Origin: Spirochaetales bacterium
GTDB taxonomy: Bacteria > Spirochaetota > Spirochaetia > Sphaerochaetales > Sphaerochaetaceae
Assembly: GCA_022771185.1 (NCBI GenBank)
Contig: JALFCJ010000229.1
Coordinates: 1 to 10,572 of the forward strand
Length of the DNA: 10,572 nucleotides
Direction of reading: 5' to 3'
Part shown: in pieces, positions 1-5,873 of the stretch
Position numbering within the stretch: the first letter of the stretch is position 1
Layout: each line of letters starts with the position of its first letter
The notes under the pieces: generated by a model
What the model saw: only the letters and a program-made list of their open reading frames with translations
Told to the model about the DNA's origin: nothing
Database searches by the model: none
Made by a program: the position numbers and the translations under genes

Positions 1-162
1 TGTCTTATCTTCTTCTACATCAAATAGTCCAGGAAGAAAGAGATTATCGTCTGTCTCTTCCTTTTTTCTTGTGTTATAAGTCTTCTTTTCTTTTTCTACT
101 TTTATAGAATCATCCAACTCTGAAACATCAAACAGACTGCCTTCAAACCATTCGTCCTTCAC
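1..162 (-). CDS. N-terminus of an unidentified protein, cut by the left edge
   Basis: An open frame of 54 codons starts at a GTG (complement of 160-162) and is still open at base 1. It is preceded six bases upstream by a good Shine-Dalgarno site, GAGGAG (complement of 169-174), which is what fixes the start. The visible peptide begins VKDEWFEGSLFDVSELDD and is highly charged: an acidic start, a lysine/arginine/glutamate-rich middle, then DNLFLPGLFDVEEDKT. The short motif LFDV followed by acidic residues occurs twice (residues about 10-13 and 46-49). I see no signal peptide or membrane segment in this piece and do not recognise the family. It is transcribed away from the restriction-modification island, so it could be an unrelated chromosomal gene or a further member of a defence cluster; the visible part cannot decide this. 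Confidence 0.6.
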   Translation of the reverse strand, partial: MKDEWFEGSLFDVSELDDSIKVEKEKKTYNTRKKEETDDNLFLPGLFDVEEDKT

Positions 163-378
163 TTCTTACTCCTCAAGATAGGATAAACTGAAGAATTAGT
201 TTTGTAGAGATATAATTCAATAATAGTGTAACCATCGTTGTCTTGGGATGTAGTATAACCCTATACATTGAAGAAAAAGGACAGTAGAGCACGCTCCACG
301 CAAACACCTCTAAAAATGAGCAGTCCTAGTAAAAACTTATTTCATAAACCCCTAAACTAATCATATACTTGTATTAAT
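163..378. other. Divergent intergenic region
   Basis: This 216-base gap separates the left-edge minus-strand gene from the restriction gene. It must hold promoters for both. The only signal I can place with some confidence is the plus-strand promoter at 341-369, listed separately. A TATAAT at 211-216 has only a poor match to a -35 box 17 bases upstream. I see no RNA gene, and no long repeat beyond a trivial GAGCACGCTC self-complement around 287-296. Confidence 0.4.
341..369 (+). promoter_or_regulatory. Predicted promoter giving a leaderless or nearly leaderless mRNA
   Basis: TTCATA at 341-346 (four of six bases match TTGACA) is followed after exactly 17 bases by TATACT at 364-369 (five of six match TATAAT). 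The expected transcription start is about 376-379, on or just before the ATG at 379. This fits the absence of any Shine-Dalgarno sequence in the bases before that ATG. The promoter is predicted by pattern only; a different start codon or promoter is possible. Confidence 0.45.
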
Positions 379-1950
379 ATGAAAACAGGTACTACGCTTT
401 GGAAGAGTCTTCCTAAAAATGAAAAAGAAGAATACAAGAAAATGATTCTTGCTTTCGCGAGTCTCACTAAAATGTTTGCCCAAAAGACAAAAGGTGAAGA
501 TCAACTACCCATTCCAATCATAAATTCAAAATATCAGGAAACAGTTTTTGGGAAAGTATTTAAAGCTAATATTGAAGACATTGGCAATACATCTTATGAC
601 TTTTCATTAGTTGGGGAGGCAAGAAACTATCTTATTGGCCTTAAGACTTTCGGGTTTAATTCCTGTACACAAAAGATTTCTCAATTTAAAGCATATCATC
701 AAGAATGGACATCAATCTTTGAATCAATTAAACAGAACTCTGTTGGAAAAAACACTAAAAAAGAAGTCGATGAGGCAAATAAGGATTTGTATCTTCGTAT
801 AGCTGTACGTATTTCATATCTGCGAAACACGAGAATGGAGTCGTCGAGGGCAAATATCAAGTGTTTGGATAAAGGAAAAGAAACAGAAGCAGTATACCAT
901 GTATTAATGCCATCAAGCTCAAGCAATATACCTATCATATTTGTAGGAGAGTTGTCCTATGACCCTATCGATATTTCTAAAATCAATATCATAGGGTGCA
1001 CAAGCAAAAATACTCCAACAAACTTTGATTTCACAGATGGGAAGCACTACTACCGCTTTACTTCTGCAGACAGTCAGCTTCTAATGAATTTTCAGAACAA
1101 AGACATTGTCTTAGAAGAATGGAAAGTAATATATGCTGAAGATGCATATAGTATTTTCGCAAGCATTGCAGATACTCTTACGAGTAATAATACAAACGAA
1201 CAAAAAATATCAGAATCATATTCTTGGTCCCTCTTAAATGAAAGTGACGAAGTTGAATTGTTTTCAGGCTTCAACGGTTTTTATGCAATAGGATCAAAAC
1301 TATCCATGGGAAATAGGATAGAGAGGATTAAAAGATTTGAAGAAAAGTTTAAAAACTCCATTCGCGAAGAAGATTTCGATGAAATCATCAAAGGAGTTCG
1401 ACATTTCTTGTTAGATGAATCAAAGACAAGACAGGAAAAAATCGAAAAGGCTACAAAGAGAGACGACATAATCGCATTGGCAAAAACTACTGGCAAAGAT
1501 GATCTCTGCCAAGAAATTGTAGACATTCTGTACCGACCAAAGGGAGAATTATATATACCTCTCCCTAAATCACGATTATTCCATACAATGCATCCTGACT
1601 TCTTTACACAAATACCTATTAAGTTTTCAGAAAAAGGAAGGATAAAAACATCAAAGACTGATAGAGAGTTTAATCTTATCTTTGAGCCATCTGGAACTTT
1701 AATACGTTCTTTTATAACAGAAGATTGGGGGAAAGGAATCGAATCATCAAAAAGGATGAGCGAACTTGGAGAATGGATTCTAAGAGGCGTATTTCAATTG
1801 AAAGAGTATGAACCTCTAACGAAAGAAAGACTTTTTGAAGTAGGATTGAATGGAATTAGGCTATATAAATTAAAGGGATCGGAAGATATTCATCTTCAAT
1901 TCATCTGGATTGATAAAGAAAACCCTCCAGAAGATTATTGGGGACAATAA
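379..1950 (+). CDS. Putative type II restriction endonuclease (PD-(D/E)XK-like, possible B3-like C-terminal domain)
   Basis: This 523-residue protein lies directly upstream of a C5-cytosine methyltransferase and is most likely the cognate restriction enzyme. Seen in the sequence: residues 50-104 have the layout of a PD-(D/E)XK nuclease core, with QETVF at 53-57, NTSYD ending in Asp74, a hydrophobic strand leading to G87-L88-K89 (YLIGLKTFG), and QKISQFK at 98-104. The classical acidic residue two before the lysine is replaced by Gly, as in some divergent nucleases. The C-terminal third (about 389-515) reads as a compact beta-rich domain containing FNLIFEPSG, LGEWILRGVFQL, EPLTKERL and NGIRLYK. 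This recalls the B3-like DNA-recognition domains of NgoFVII/BfiI-type enzymes, but from memory only. No HxK phospholipase-D motif is present. The start ATG has no Shine-Dalgarno site but sits right after a predicted promoter. The gene ends 81 bases before the methyltransferase and is AT-rich. The restriction role is inferred mainly from context. Confidence 0.6.
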   Translation: MKTGTTLWKSLPKNEKEEYKKMILAFASLTKMFAQKTKGEDQLPIPIINSKYQETVFGKVFKANIEDIGNTSYDFSLVGEARNYLIGLKTFGFNSCTQKISQFKAYHQEWTSIFESIKQNSVGKNTKKEVDEANKDLYLRIAVRISYLRNTRMESSRANIKCLDKGKETEAVYHVLMPSSSSNIPIIFVGELSYDPIDISKINIIGCTSKNTPTNFDFTDGKHYYRFTSADSQLLMNFQNKDIVLEEWKVIYAEDAYSIFASIADTLTSNNTNEQKISESYSWSLLNESDEVELFSGFNGFYAIGSKLSMGNRIERIKRFEEKFKNSIREEDFDEIIKGVRHFLLDESKTRQEKIEKATKRDDIIALAKTTGKDDLCQEIVDILYRPKGELYIPLPKSRLFHTMHPDFFTQIPIKFSEKGRIKTSKTDREFNLIFEPSGTLIRSFITEDWGKGIESSKRMSELGEWILRGVFQLKEYEPLTKERLFEVGLNGIRLYKLKGSEDIHLQFIWIDKENPPEDYWGQ

Positions 1951-1960
1951 AGAAACCTTA

Positions 1961-1989
1961 TTGAAAAAACTTTAAGGACATATCATAAT
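1961..1989 (+). promoter_or_regulatory. Predicted dedicated promoter of the DNA methyltransferase gene
   Basis: TTGAAA at 1961-1966 (five of six bases match TTGACA) and CATAAT at 1984-1989 (five of six match TATAAT) are separated by an ideal 17 bases. The predicted transcription start is near 1996-1997, which gives a leader of about 36 bases before the methyltransferase ATG. The promoter begins only 11 bases after the stop codon of the upstream nuclease gene, so the methyltransferase can be transcribed independently of it. This is a common safety arrangement in restriction-modification systems. Confidence 0.6.
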
Positions 1990-1996
1990 AATGTTA

Positions 1997-2008
1997 GCGG
2001 CGCGCCGC
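1997..2008. promoter_or_regulatory. 12-bp GC-only palindrome at the methyltransferase transcription start (candidate operator or self-target site)
   Basis: GCGGCGCGCCGC is a perfect 12-bp inverted repeat made only of G and C, embedded in a strongly AT-rich intergenic stretch. It starts at the predicted +1 of the methyltransferase promoter and ends 10 bases before the Shine-Dalgarno sequence AAGGAG (2019-2024). It contains overlapping GCGC and GGCGCGCC sites as well as GCCGC on both strands. Possible roles are an operator for autoregulation by the methyltransferase, a copy of the system's recognition sequence used as a methylation-sensitive switch, or a small 5'-leader hairpin. Which of these applies cannot be read from the sequence. 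Confidence 0.5.
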
Positions 2009-2031
2009 AATCTTCTTTAAGGAGTCTACAA

Positions 2032-3135
2032 ATGAAGTGTGCCTCTTTTTTCGCTGGAGTAGGAGGAATTGATATTGGTTTCGAACAAGCAGGATTTGAA
2101 ACAGTATATGCAAATGAGTTTGATCCATATGCAGCAGAGACGTTTGAATTAAACTTTCCAATAAAAGTTGATAGAAGAGACATCAATATAGTAAAGCCTG
2201 AAGAAATACCAGATTTCGAAATCTTACTAGCTGGTTTCCCTTGTCAGGCCTTTTCCGTTGCAGGTTATAGAAAAGGGTTTGATGATGAAAAAGGAAGAGG
2301 GAATCTCTTTTTCCAGTTGATTAGAATAATGGAGAAAAAGAGACCTCGTGTTGCTTTCTTCGAAAATGTAAAAAACCTTGTCGGACATGATAACGGAAAT
2401 ACTTTCAGAGTCATTTGTGAAGCATTGGATAGCCTTGGCTATACTTATGTATCTCAAGTAATGAATGCAGACCAATATGGTAATGTCCCTCAAAACAGAG
2501 AAAGAATTTATATTGTTGCGTTCAGAGATATTGAAGATAAAATGCAATTCTCTATGCCAAACTCAATTCCATTGACAAAAACAATTAGAGACATAATCGA
2601 TTTTGAAGGAACTGTCCCAGACAAGTATTACTACAAGAAGGATAAGTGTTGCTTCTATGATGAACTTGAGAAATCAATGAAAAATCCTGAAACCATTTAC
2701 CAGTGGAGAAGGAAATATGTCAGAGAAAACAAATCAAATGTTGTTCCAACTCTAACTGCAAACATGGGAGAAGGTGGACACAATGTCCCTTTGATACTTA
2801 CTAATGATAAAAGAATCAGAAAACTAACCCCAAGGGAGTGCTTTAACACACAGGGCTATCCTGATACTTTTAAGCTCCCTCAACAATCAGACAGCAGATT
2901 ATATAAACAGGCAGGAAACTCTGTCGTCGTCCCTGTCATTAATAGGATTGCAACATGTATCAGAGAGGCTATAAATGCTGCTGATTCAAACAAAGATGTC
3001 ACTATTTCTTTTACAGTAAAGGAGTTTGATCTTCTAGATAAATGCCTGTCCTTCTGCATAGAACACTATGTCAACATTGAGCCTTTAAACTCTCTATCGA
3101 AAAAACTAAAAGCCCTAAAGGCTTGTAACATGTAA
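2032..3135 (+). CDS. DNA (cytosine-5)-methyltransferase of the restriction-modification system
   Basis: This enzyme transfers a methyl group from S-adenosylmethionine to C5 of cytosine in a specific DNA sequence, protecting host DNA from the partner nuclease. Of 367 residues, the conserved motifs are in canonical order: motif I FFAGVGGIDIGF (6-17), motif IV GFPCQAFSVAG (68-78) with catalytic Cys71, motif VI ENV (111-113), motif VIII QNRERIYIVAF (154-164), the target-recognition region (about 195-262, containing PTLTANMGEGGHNVPLI), motif IX RKLTPRECFNTQGYP (263-277) and motif X AGNSVVVPVI (294-303). All key residues are present, so it should be active. The ATG is set seven bases after AAGGAG. 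The recognition sequence cannot be deduced. After motif X there is an extension of about 55 residues, roughly 50 of them past the last conserved helix, rich in Leu and Lys, which could be a regulatory or partner-binding tail. Unlike both flanking nuclease genes, this gene has a clear ribosome-binding site. Confidence 0.93.
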   Translation: MKCASFFAGVGGIDIGFEQAGFETVYANEFDPYAAETFELNFPIKVDRRDINIVKPEEIPDFEILLAGFPCQAFSVAGYRKGFDDEKGRGNLFFQLIRIMEKKRPRVAFFENVKNLVGHDNGNTFRVICEALDSLGYTYVSQVMNADQYGNVPQNRERIYIVAFRDIEDKMQFSMPNSIPLTKTIRDIIDFEGTVPDKYYYKKDKCCFYDELEKSMKNPETIYQWRRKYVRENKSNVVPTLTANMGEGGHNVPLILTNDKRIRKLTPRECFNTQGYPDTFKLPQQSDSRLYKQAGNSVVVPVINRIATCIREAINAADSNKDVTISFTVKEFDLLDKCLSFCIEHYVNIEPLNSLSKKLKALKACNM

Positions 3136-3163
3136 CAGCTAATTACTGTTTGTTTTAATTTTA
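3134..3163 (+). terminator. Weak possible terminator after the methyltransferase gene
   Basis: AACAG (3134-3138) pairs with CTGTT (3146-3150) around a seven-base loop, overlapping the stop codon and followed by the T-rich TGTTTTAATTTT. The stem is only five base pairs, so termination would be partial at best. The following HNH gene may still be reached by read-through. Confidence 0.25.
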
Positions 3164-3202
3164 TCCTGGTTTATTTCACTTTGATCGGTTAAGATCTGTA
3201 GT

Positions 3203-4201
3203 ATGAAAGGTATAGCTGAATCAAAAGATGGAATGTCCAGGATGCTTGTTTCAAGGCTAAATGTAGGAAATGCCTACACTTTGGACAACTTGGCTTCTCT
3301 TATTGGGCAGCAAACTAATGCCTTGAGAGGCAAAGGTGTCATAACTAAAAGCGGCGCTGACTTTCAATTCTTAATGGTTACTCTTGAAAAAGATCAATGG
3401 GCTACAATGGGCTATATTGATCACTTAGACGGATATACTCTATTTTGGTCAGGGCAAAACAAACTGAAATCTGCAGAAGAAAAAATCCAATCCGGATTGT
3501 TCGACACTTTCATTTTTATACAAGAGAAACGAAGAACACCTTACATATATTATGGAAGAGCAATTCCATTAAGGACACATATCGTCTGGGAGAGAGGAAT
3601 ACCTTCACACATTGTTTTTGATCTTCCAGAGTATAAAGACTACTTGTTGTCTCAAAACAAGCTGACACAATTCGATATCTTCTCCGGACACTTAGAGTCA
3701 ATGGAGGAAGATAACAATAACTATAGTTATGTCGCAAAGAATTCTGAAAAAGAAGTCTTTACGAAAATAAGGCTTACTCAGAGTAAGTATCGCAAGAACG
3801 TTATAGAGTTTTGGAACGGAAATTGTTCTGTTACTGGTGTAGATGAGCCAAGTTGGCTGATAGCTAGTCATATAAAACCTTGGAGAGAATCAACAAACGA
3901 AGAGAAAACTGATCCTCATAACTCACTGCTTCTCACACCTAATTATGATAAGCTGTTTGACAGAGGTGTTATTTCTTTCTCACCTAGTGACGGGAAAATA
4001 TTACTTCCAGAAACTCAGAGCAAGCAAATGTGGGCTAATTTCAACAGAATGCATATCAATGAAGATATTAAATTACGTTATGTTCCAAAGGGTATAGAAC
4101 AGTATTTGGAATACCATAACCAATATATTTACGGCTTCAACCCAACAGATGAAAACACAGAAGATATTGTAGAGAGTTTATTGGCAAAAGGACTTGCATA
4201 G
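3203..4201 (+). CDS. HNH endonuclease of the restriction-modification island
   Basis: This 332-residue protein carries an HNH nuclease domain of the HNH_2 type at about 195-262: WNGNCSVTG with Cys208, ASHIKPW with His223, DPHNSLLL with Asn240, and NYDKLFDRGVISF (247-259). The ββα-metal motif residues are intact, so metal-dependent DNA cleavage is expected. The first 150 residues form a separate domain with GNAYTLDNLASLIGQQTNALRGKG, LDGYTLFWSGQNKL and PYIYYGRAIPL. This pattern resembles the N-terminal DNA-reading modules of other HNH restriction enzymes (DUF3427/SRA-like of the ScoMcrA kind); the resemblance is from memory and moderate. The gene starts 67 bases after the methyltransferase stop, without a convincing Shine-Dalgarno site. 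ATGs at codons 11 and 14 are alternative starts. It may be the cognate nuclease of the methyltransferase, a second nuclease for the same site, or a modification-dependent enzyme. Confidence 0.82.
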   Translation: MKGIAESKDGMSRMLVSRLNVGNAYTLDNLASLIGQQTNALRGKGVITKSGADFQFLMVTLEKDQWATMGYIDHLDGYTLFWSGQNKLKSAEEKIQSGLFDTFIFIQEKRRTPYIYYGRAIPLRTHIVWERGIPSHIVFDLPEYKDYLLSQNKLTQFDIFSGHLESMEEDNNNYSYVAKNSEKEVFTKIRLTQSKYRKNVIEFWNGNCSVTGVDEPSWLIASHIKPWRESTNEEKTDPHNSLLLTPNYDKLFDRGVISFSPSDGKILLPETQSKQMWANFNRMHINEDIKLRYVPKGIEQYLEYHNQYIYGFNPTDENTEDIVESLLAKGLA

Positions 4202-4267
4202 ATATCTGACAAATCAATTGTATTTATTCCACAAGCTACAAACATATTATGCTTTTCTGTTTATCTA

Positions 4268-5800
4268 TCAATGAATTAAGCACTTTGCTAGAGCTTTTGC
4301 AACCTCTGTTCCATCGATAGCTGCACTTACTATTCCTCCTGCATATCCAGCACCCTCTCCTGCTGGATACAATCCAGGAATAGACTTAAAGTCATCATCT
4401 CTGACGATGCGAATAGGAGAACTTGTTCTAGTTTCAGAAGCTATCATCACTGCTTCGTTAGTAAGGAACTTACCTCTAGTCATACGGCCAAAGTTTATAA
4501 ATCCATCTTTAAGAGATGAGGAGACTATTGGAGGTAAAACCTCATATAAATCAGAGGAGACAAGGCCTGGAGCATAGGTAGTCTTAGGAAGAGTTGATGA
4601 GAACTTATTCTCAACAAAGTCAGCCATTCTTTGACCTGGGGCCATGAAGTTATCACGAAAACTATTTCTCTCTATATTCTCTACCCAATCAAGAACAGAG
4701 AATATTCCCTTGTCAGGGATATCTTCCTTTCTTATCTGCACAACCATTGCAGAGTTTGCCTTGCTTCCTGAGCGGGAAGAAGAACTCATACCATTCACGC
4801 TTAGCGCTCCATACTCTGTAGCTGTCGGGACAATGCTGCCTCCAGGGCACATACAGAAAGAGTACACTCCCCTTCCGTTGACTTGAGTAACGAAGGAATA
4901 AGTTGCAGGAGGAAGATACTCTCCCCTTCCCTTTGGGTTATGGTATTGAATTTGGTCTATAAGAGCCTGGGGGTGCTCAAGTCTTACACCAACTGCAGTG
5001 TCTTTGGCTTCCAAAAGAATAGAAGAAGAATCCAAGAACCTATAAACATCCTTTGCACTGTGGCCTGTAGCAAGGATTACAGGGCCAAGGTATTCTTCTC
5101 CATTCTCACACTTTACGCCATATACTCTTTCATCATTCTTTAAGAGCGAGGCAACTTTAGTATTAAAGTGTACTTCTCCACCACTTTTGATGATAGTGTT
5201 ACGAATATTCTCGATGACAAGAGGAAGTTTATCAGTACCGATATGGGGGTGAGTTTCATAGAGGATGGATTCATCTGCTCCATGCTGAACCAATAATGAC
5301 AATACCTTTCCTACGTCTCCACGCTTAACAGATCTTGTATAAAGCTTACCGTCACTATAAGCTCCGGCTCCCCCTTCTCCATATACATAGTTGGATTCTG
5401 TATTGAGTTCTCCCTTTGTACATAAGAGAGCACAGTCTCTCTTTCTCTCGTGTACATCTTTTCCTCTCTCCAATACAATTGGCCTGATACCATTCTCTAT
5501 CAGTGTCAGGGAAGCAAAGAGCCCAGCAGGCCCCATGCCTACGACGACAGCAGAGGGAGACGAAGAAACACCAGGAAAGAAAACAGGAGTCCAAGTGTTT
5601 TTCACTTCTTCTCCTACAAAGAGCCTTACTCTTAGGTTTATCTTTATATCGGAACGCCTCGCATCAATACTTTTTCTCAGGATCTTTATTCCTGTTACTT
5701 TATCATTTGCTATTCCACACTTAGATGATGCTCTCTTACTTATGGTTTTCTCTTCAAAGGCCTCTTGAGGCGTAAGAGTAAGGTCTATGTCTCTTATCAT
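4268..5800 (-). CDS. FAD-dependent dehydrogenase of the COG2509 family
   Basis: This 510-residue flavoprotein is full length for the family known as uncharacterised FAD-dependent dehydrogenases (COG2509). It has an N-terminal region of about 75 residues before the nucleotide-binding fold (KCGIANDKV, KSIDARRSDIK), then the Rossmann motif VVVGMGPAGLFAS (about 85-97), ERGKDV (111-116), the family hallmark GEGGAGAYSDGKLYTRS (141-157), an ATGHSAKD segment, SFCMCPGGSIVP in the middle, and the closing FAD-contact motif LYPAGEGAGYAGGI (about 477-490). It is probably a cytoplasmic oxidoreductase; no physiological substrate is known to me. The gene is convergent with the HNH gene (66-base gap with no clear terminator) and divergent from the ABC-F gene. 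The ATG (complement of 5798-5800) has only a weak GAGA-type ribosome site; it was chosen because it gives the complete N-terminal domain. Confidence 0.88.
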   Translation of the reverse strand: MIRDIDLTLTPQEAFEEKTISKRASSKCGIANDKVTGIKILRKSIDARRSDIKINLRVRLFVGEEVKNTWTPVFFPGVSSSPSAVVVGMGPAGLFASLTLIENGIRPIVLERGKDVHERKRDCALLCTKGELNTESNYVYGEGGAGAYSDGKLYTRSVKRGDVGKVLSLLVQHGADESILYETHPHIGTDKLPLVIENIRNTIIKSGGEVHFNTKVASLLKNDERVYGVKCENGEEYLGPVILATGHSAKDVYRFLDSSSILLEAKDTAVGVRLEHPQALIDQIQYHNPKGRGEYLPPATYSFVTQVNGRGVYSFCMCPGGSIVPTATEYGALSVNGMSSSSRSGSKANSAMVVQIRKEDIPDKGIFSVLDWVENIERNSFRDNFMAPGQRMADFVENKFSSTLPKTTYAPGLVSSDLYEVLPPIVSSSLKDGFINFGRMTRGKFLTNEAVMIASETRTSSPIRIVRDDDFKSIPGLYPAGEGAGYAGGIVSAAIDGTEVAKALAKCLIH

Positions 5801-5802
5801 AT

Positions 5803-5815
5803 TGAGATTATCTCA
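5803..5815. promoter_or_regulatory. Odd-length inverted repeat in the divergent promoter region
   Basis: TGAGAT-T-ATCTCA is a perfect 6-bp inverted repeat around one central base. It lies two bases upstream of the ATG of the flavoprotein gene and about 20 bases before the leader ORF of the ABC-F gene. Its position between two divergent genes would suit an operator for a dimeric regulator. A 13-bp match of this kind can also arise by chance, so the call is tentative. Confidence 0.3.
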
Positions 5816-5834
5816 TTATGTAGGAATAAGGACA

Positions 5835-5873
5835 ATGACACCAAGCTTTCTTTTTACTATTATAATGGCGTGA
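5835..5873 (+). CDS. Possible 12-codon leader peptide coupled to the ABC-F gene
   Basis: ATG at 5835 opens a short frame that reads MTPSFLFTIIMA and stops at TGA 5871-5873. Upstream are AGGA (5822-5825, spacing nine) and AAGGA (5828-5832, spacing two). The TGA overlaps the GTG proposed as the start of the ABC-F protein (GTGA at 5870-5873), the classic geometry of translational coupling. That GTG has no Shine-Dalgarno site of its own, which supports coupling. Several ABC-F resistance genes in other bacteria are controlled by ribosome stalling on leader peptides, so a regulatory role is conceivable. No homology supports the peptide itself and it may be fortuitous. Confidence 0.35.
   Translation: MTPSFLFTIIMA

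Noticed and set aside
2000..2007. GGCGCGCC (AscI site) as a possible cloning or assembly artefact
   Set aside because: It sits inside a longer 12-bp natural palindrome with normal flanking promoter and ribosome-site sequence, and no vector sequence is visible.
1991..2020. Nine-codon ORF (MLAARRNLL) running through the palindrome before the methyltransferase gene
   Set aside because: Its ATG lies upstream of the predicted transcription start and has no ribosome site at a workable distance.
5391..5768. Antisense 125-codon frame opposite the flavoprotein gene
   Set aside because: It lies wholly on the opposite strand of a well-supported conserved gene and has no recognisable motifs.
5861..5866. 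TATAAT as -10 box of the ABC-F gene
   Set aside because: It lies four bases before the GTG, so transcription would start inside the coding region, and there is no -35 box at a normal distance.
5765..5869. Upstream ATG start for the ABC-F gene
   Set aside because: It would add 35 residues without family character that overlap the divergent gene; the GTG at 5870 gives the standard N-terminus.
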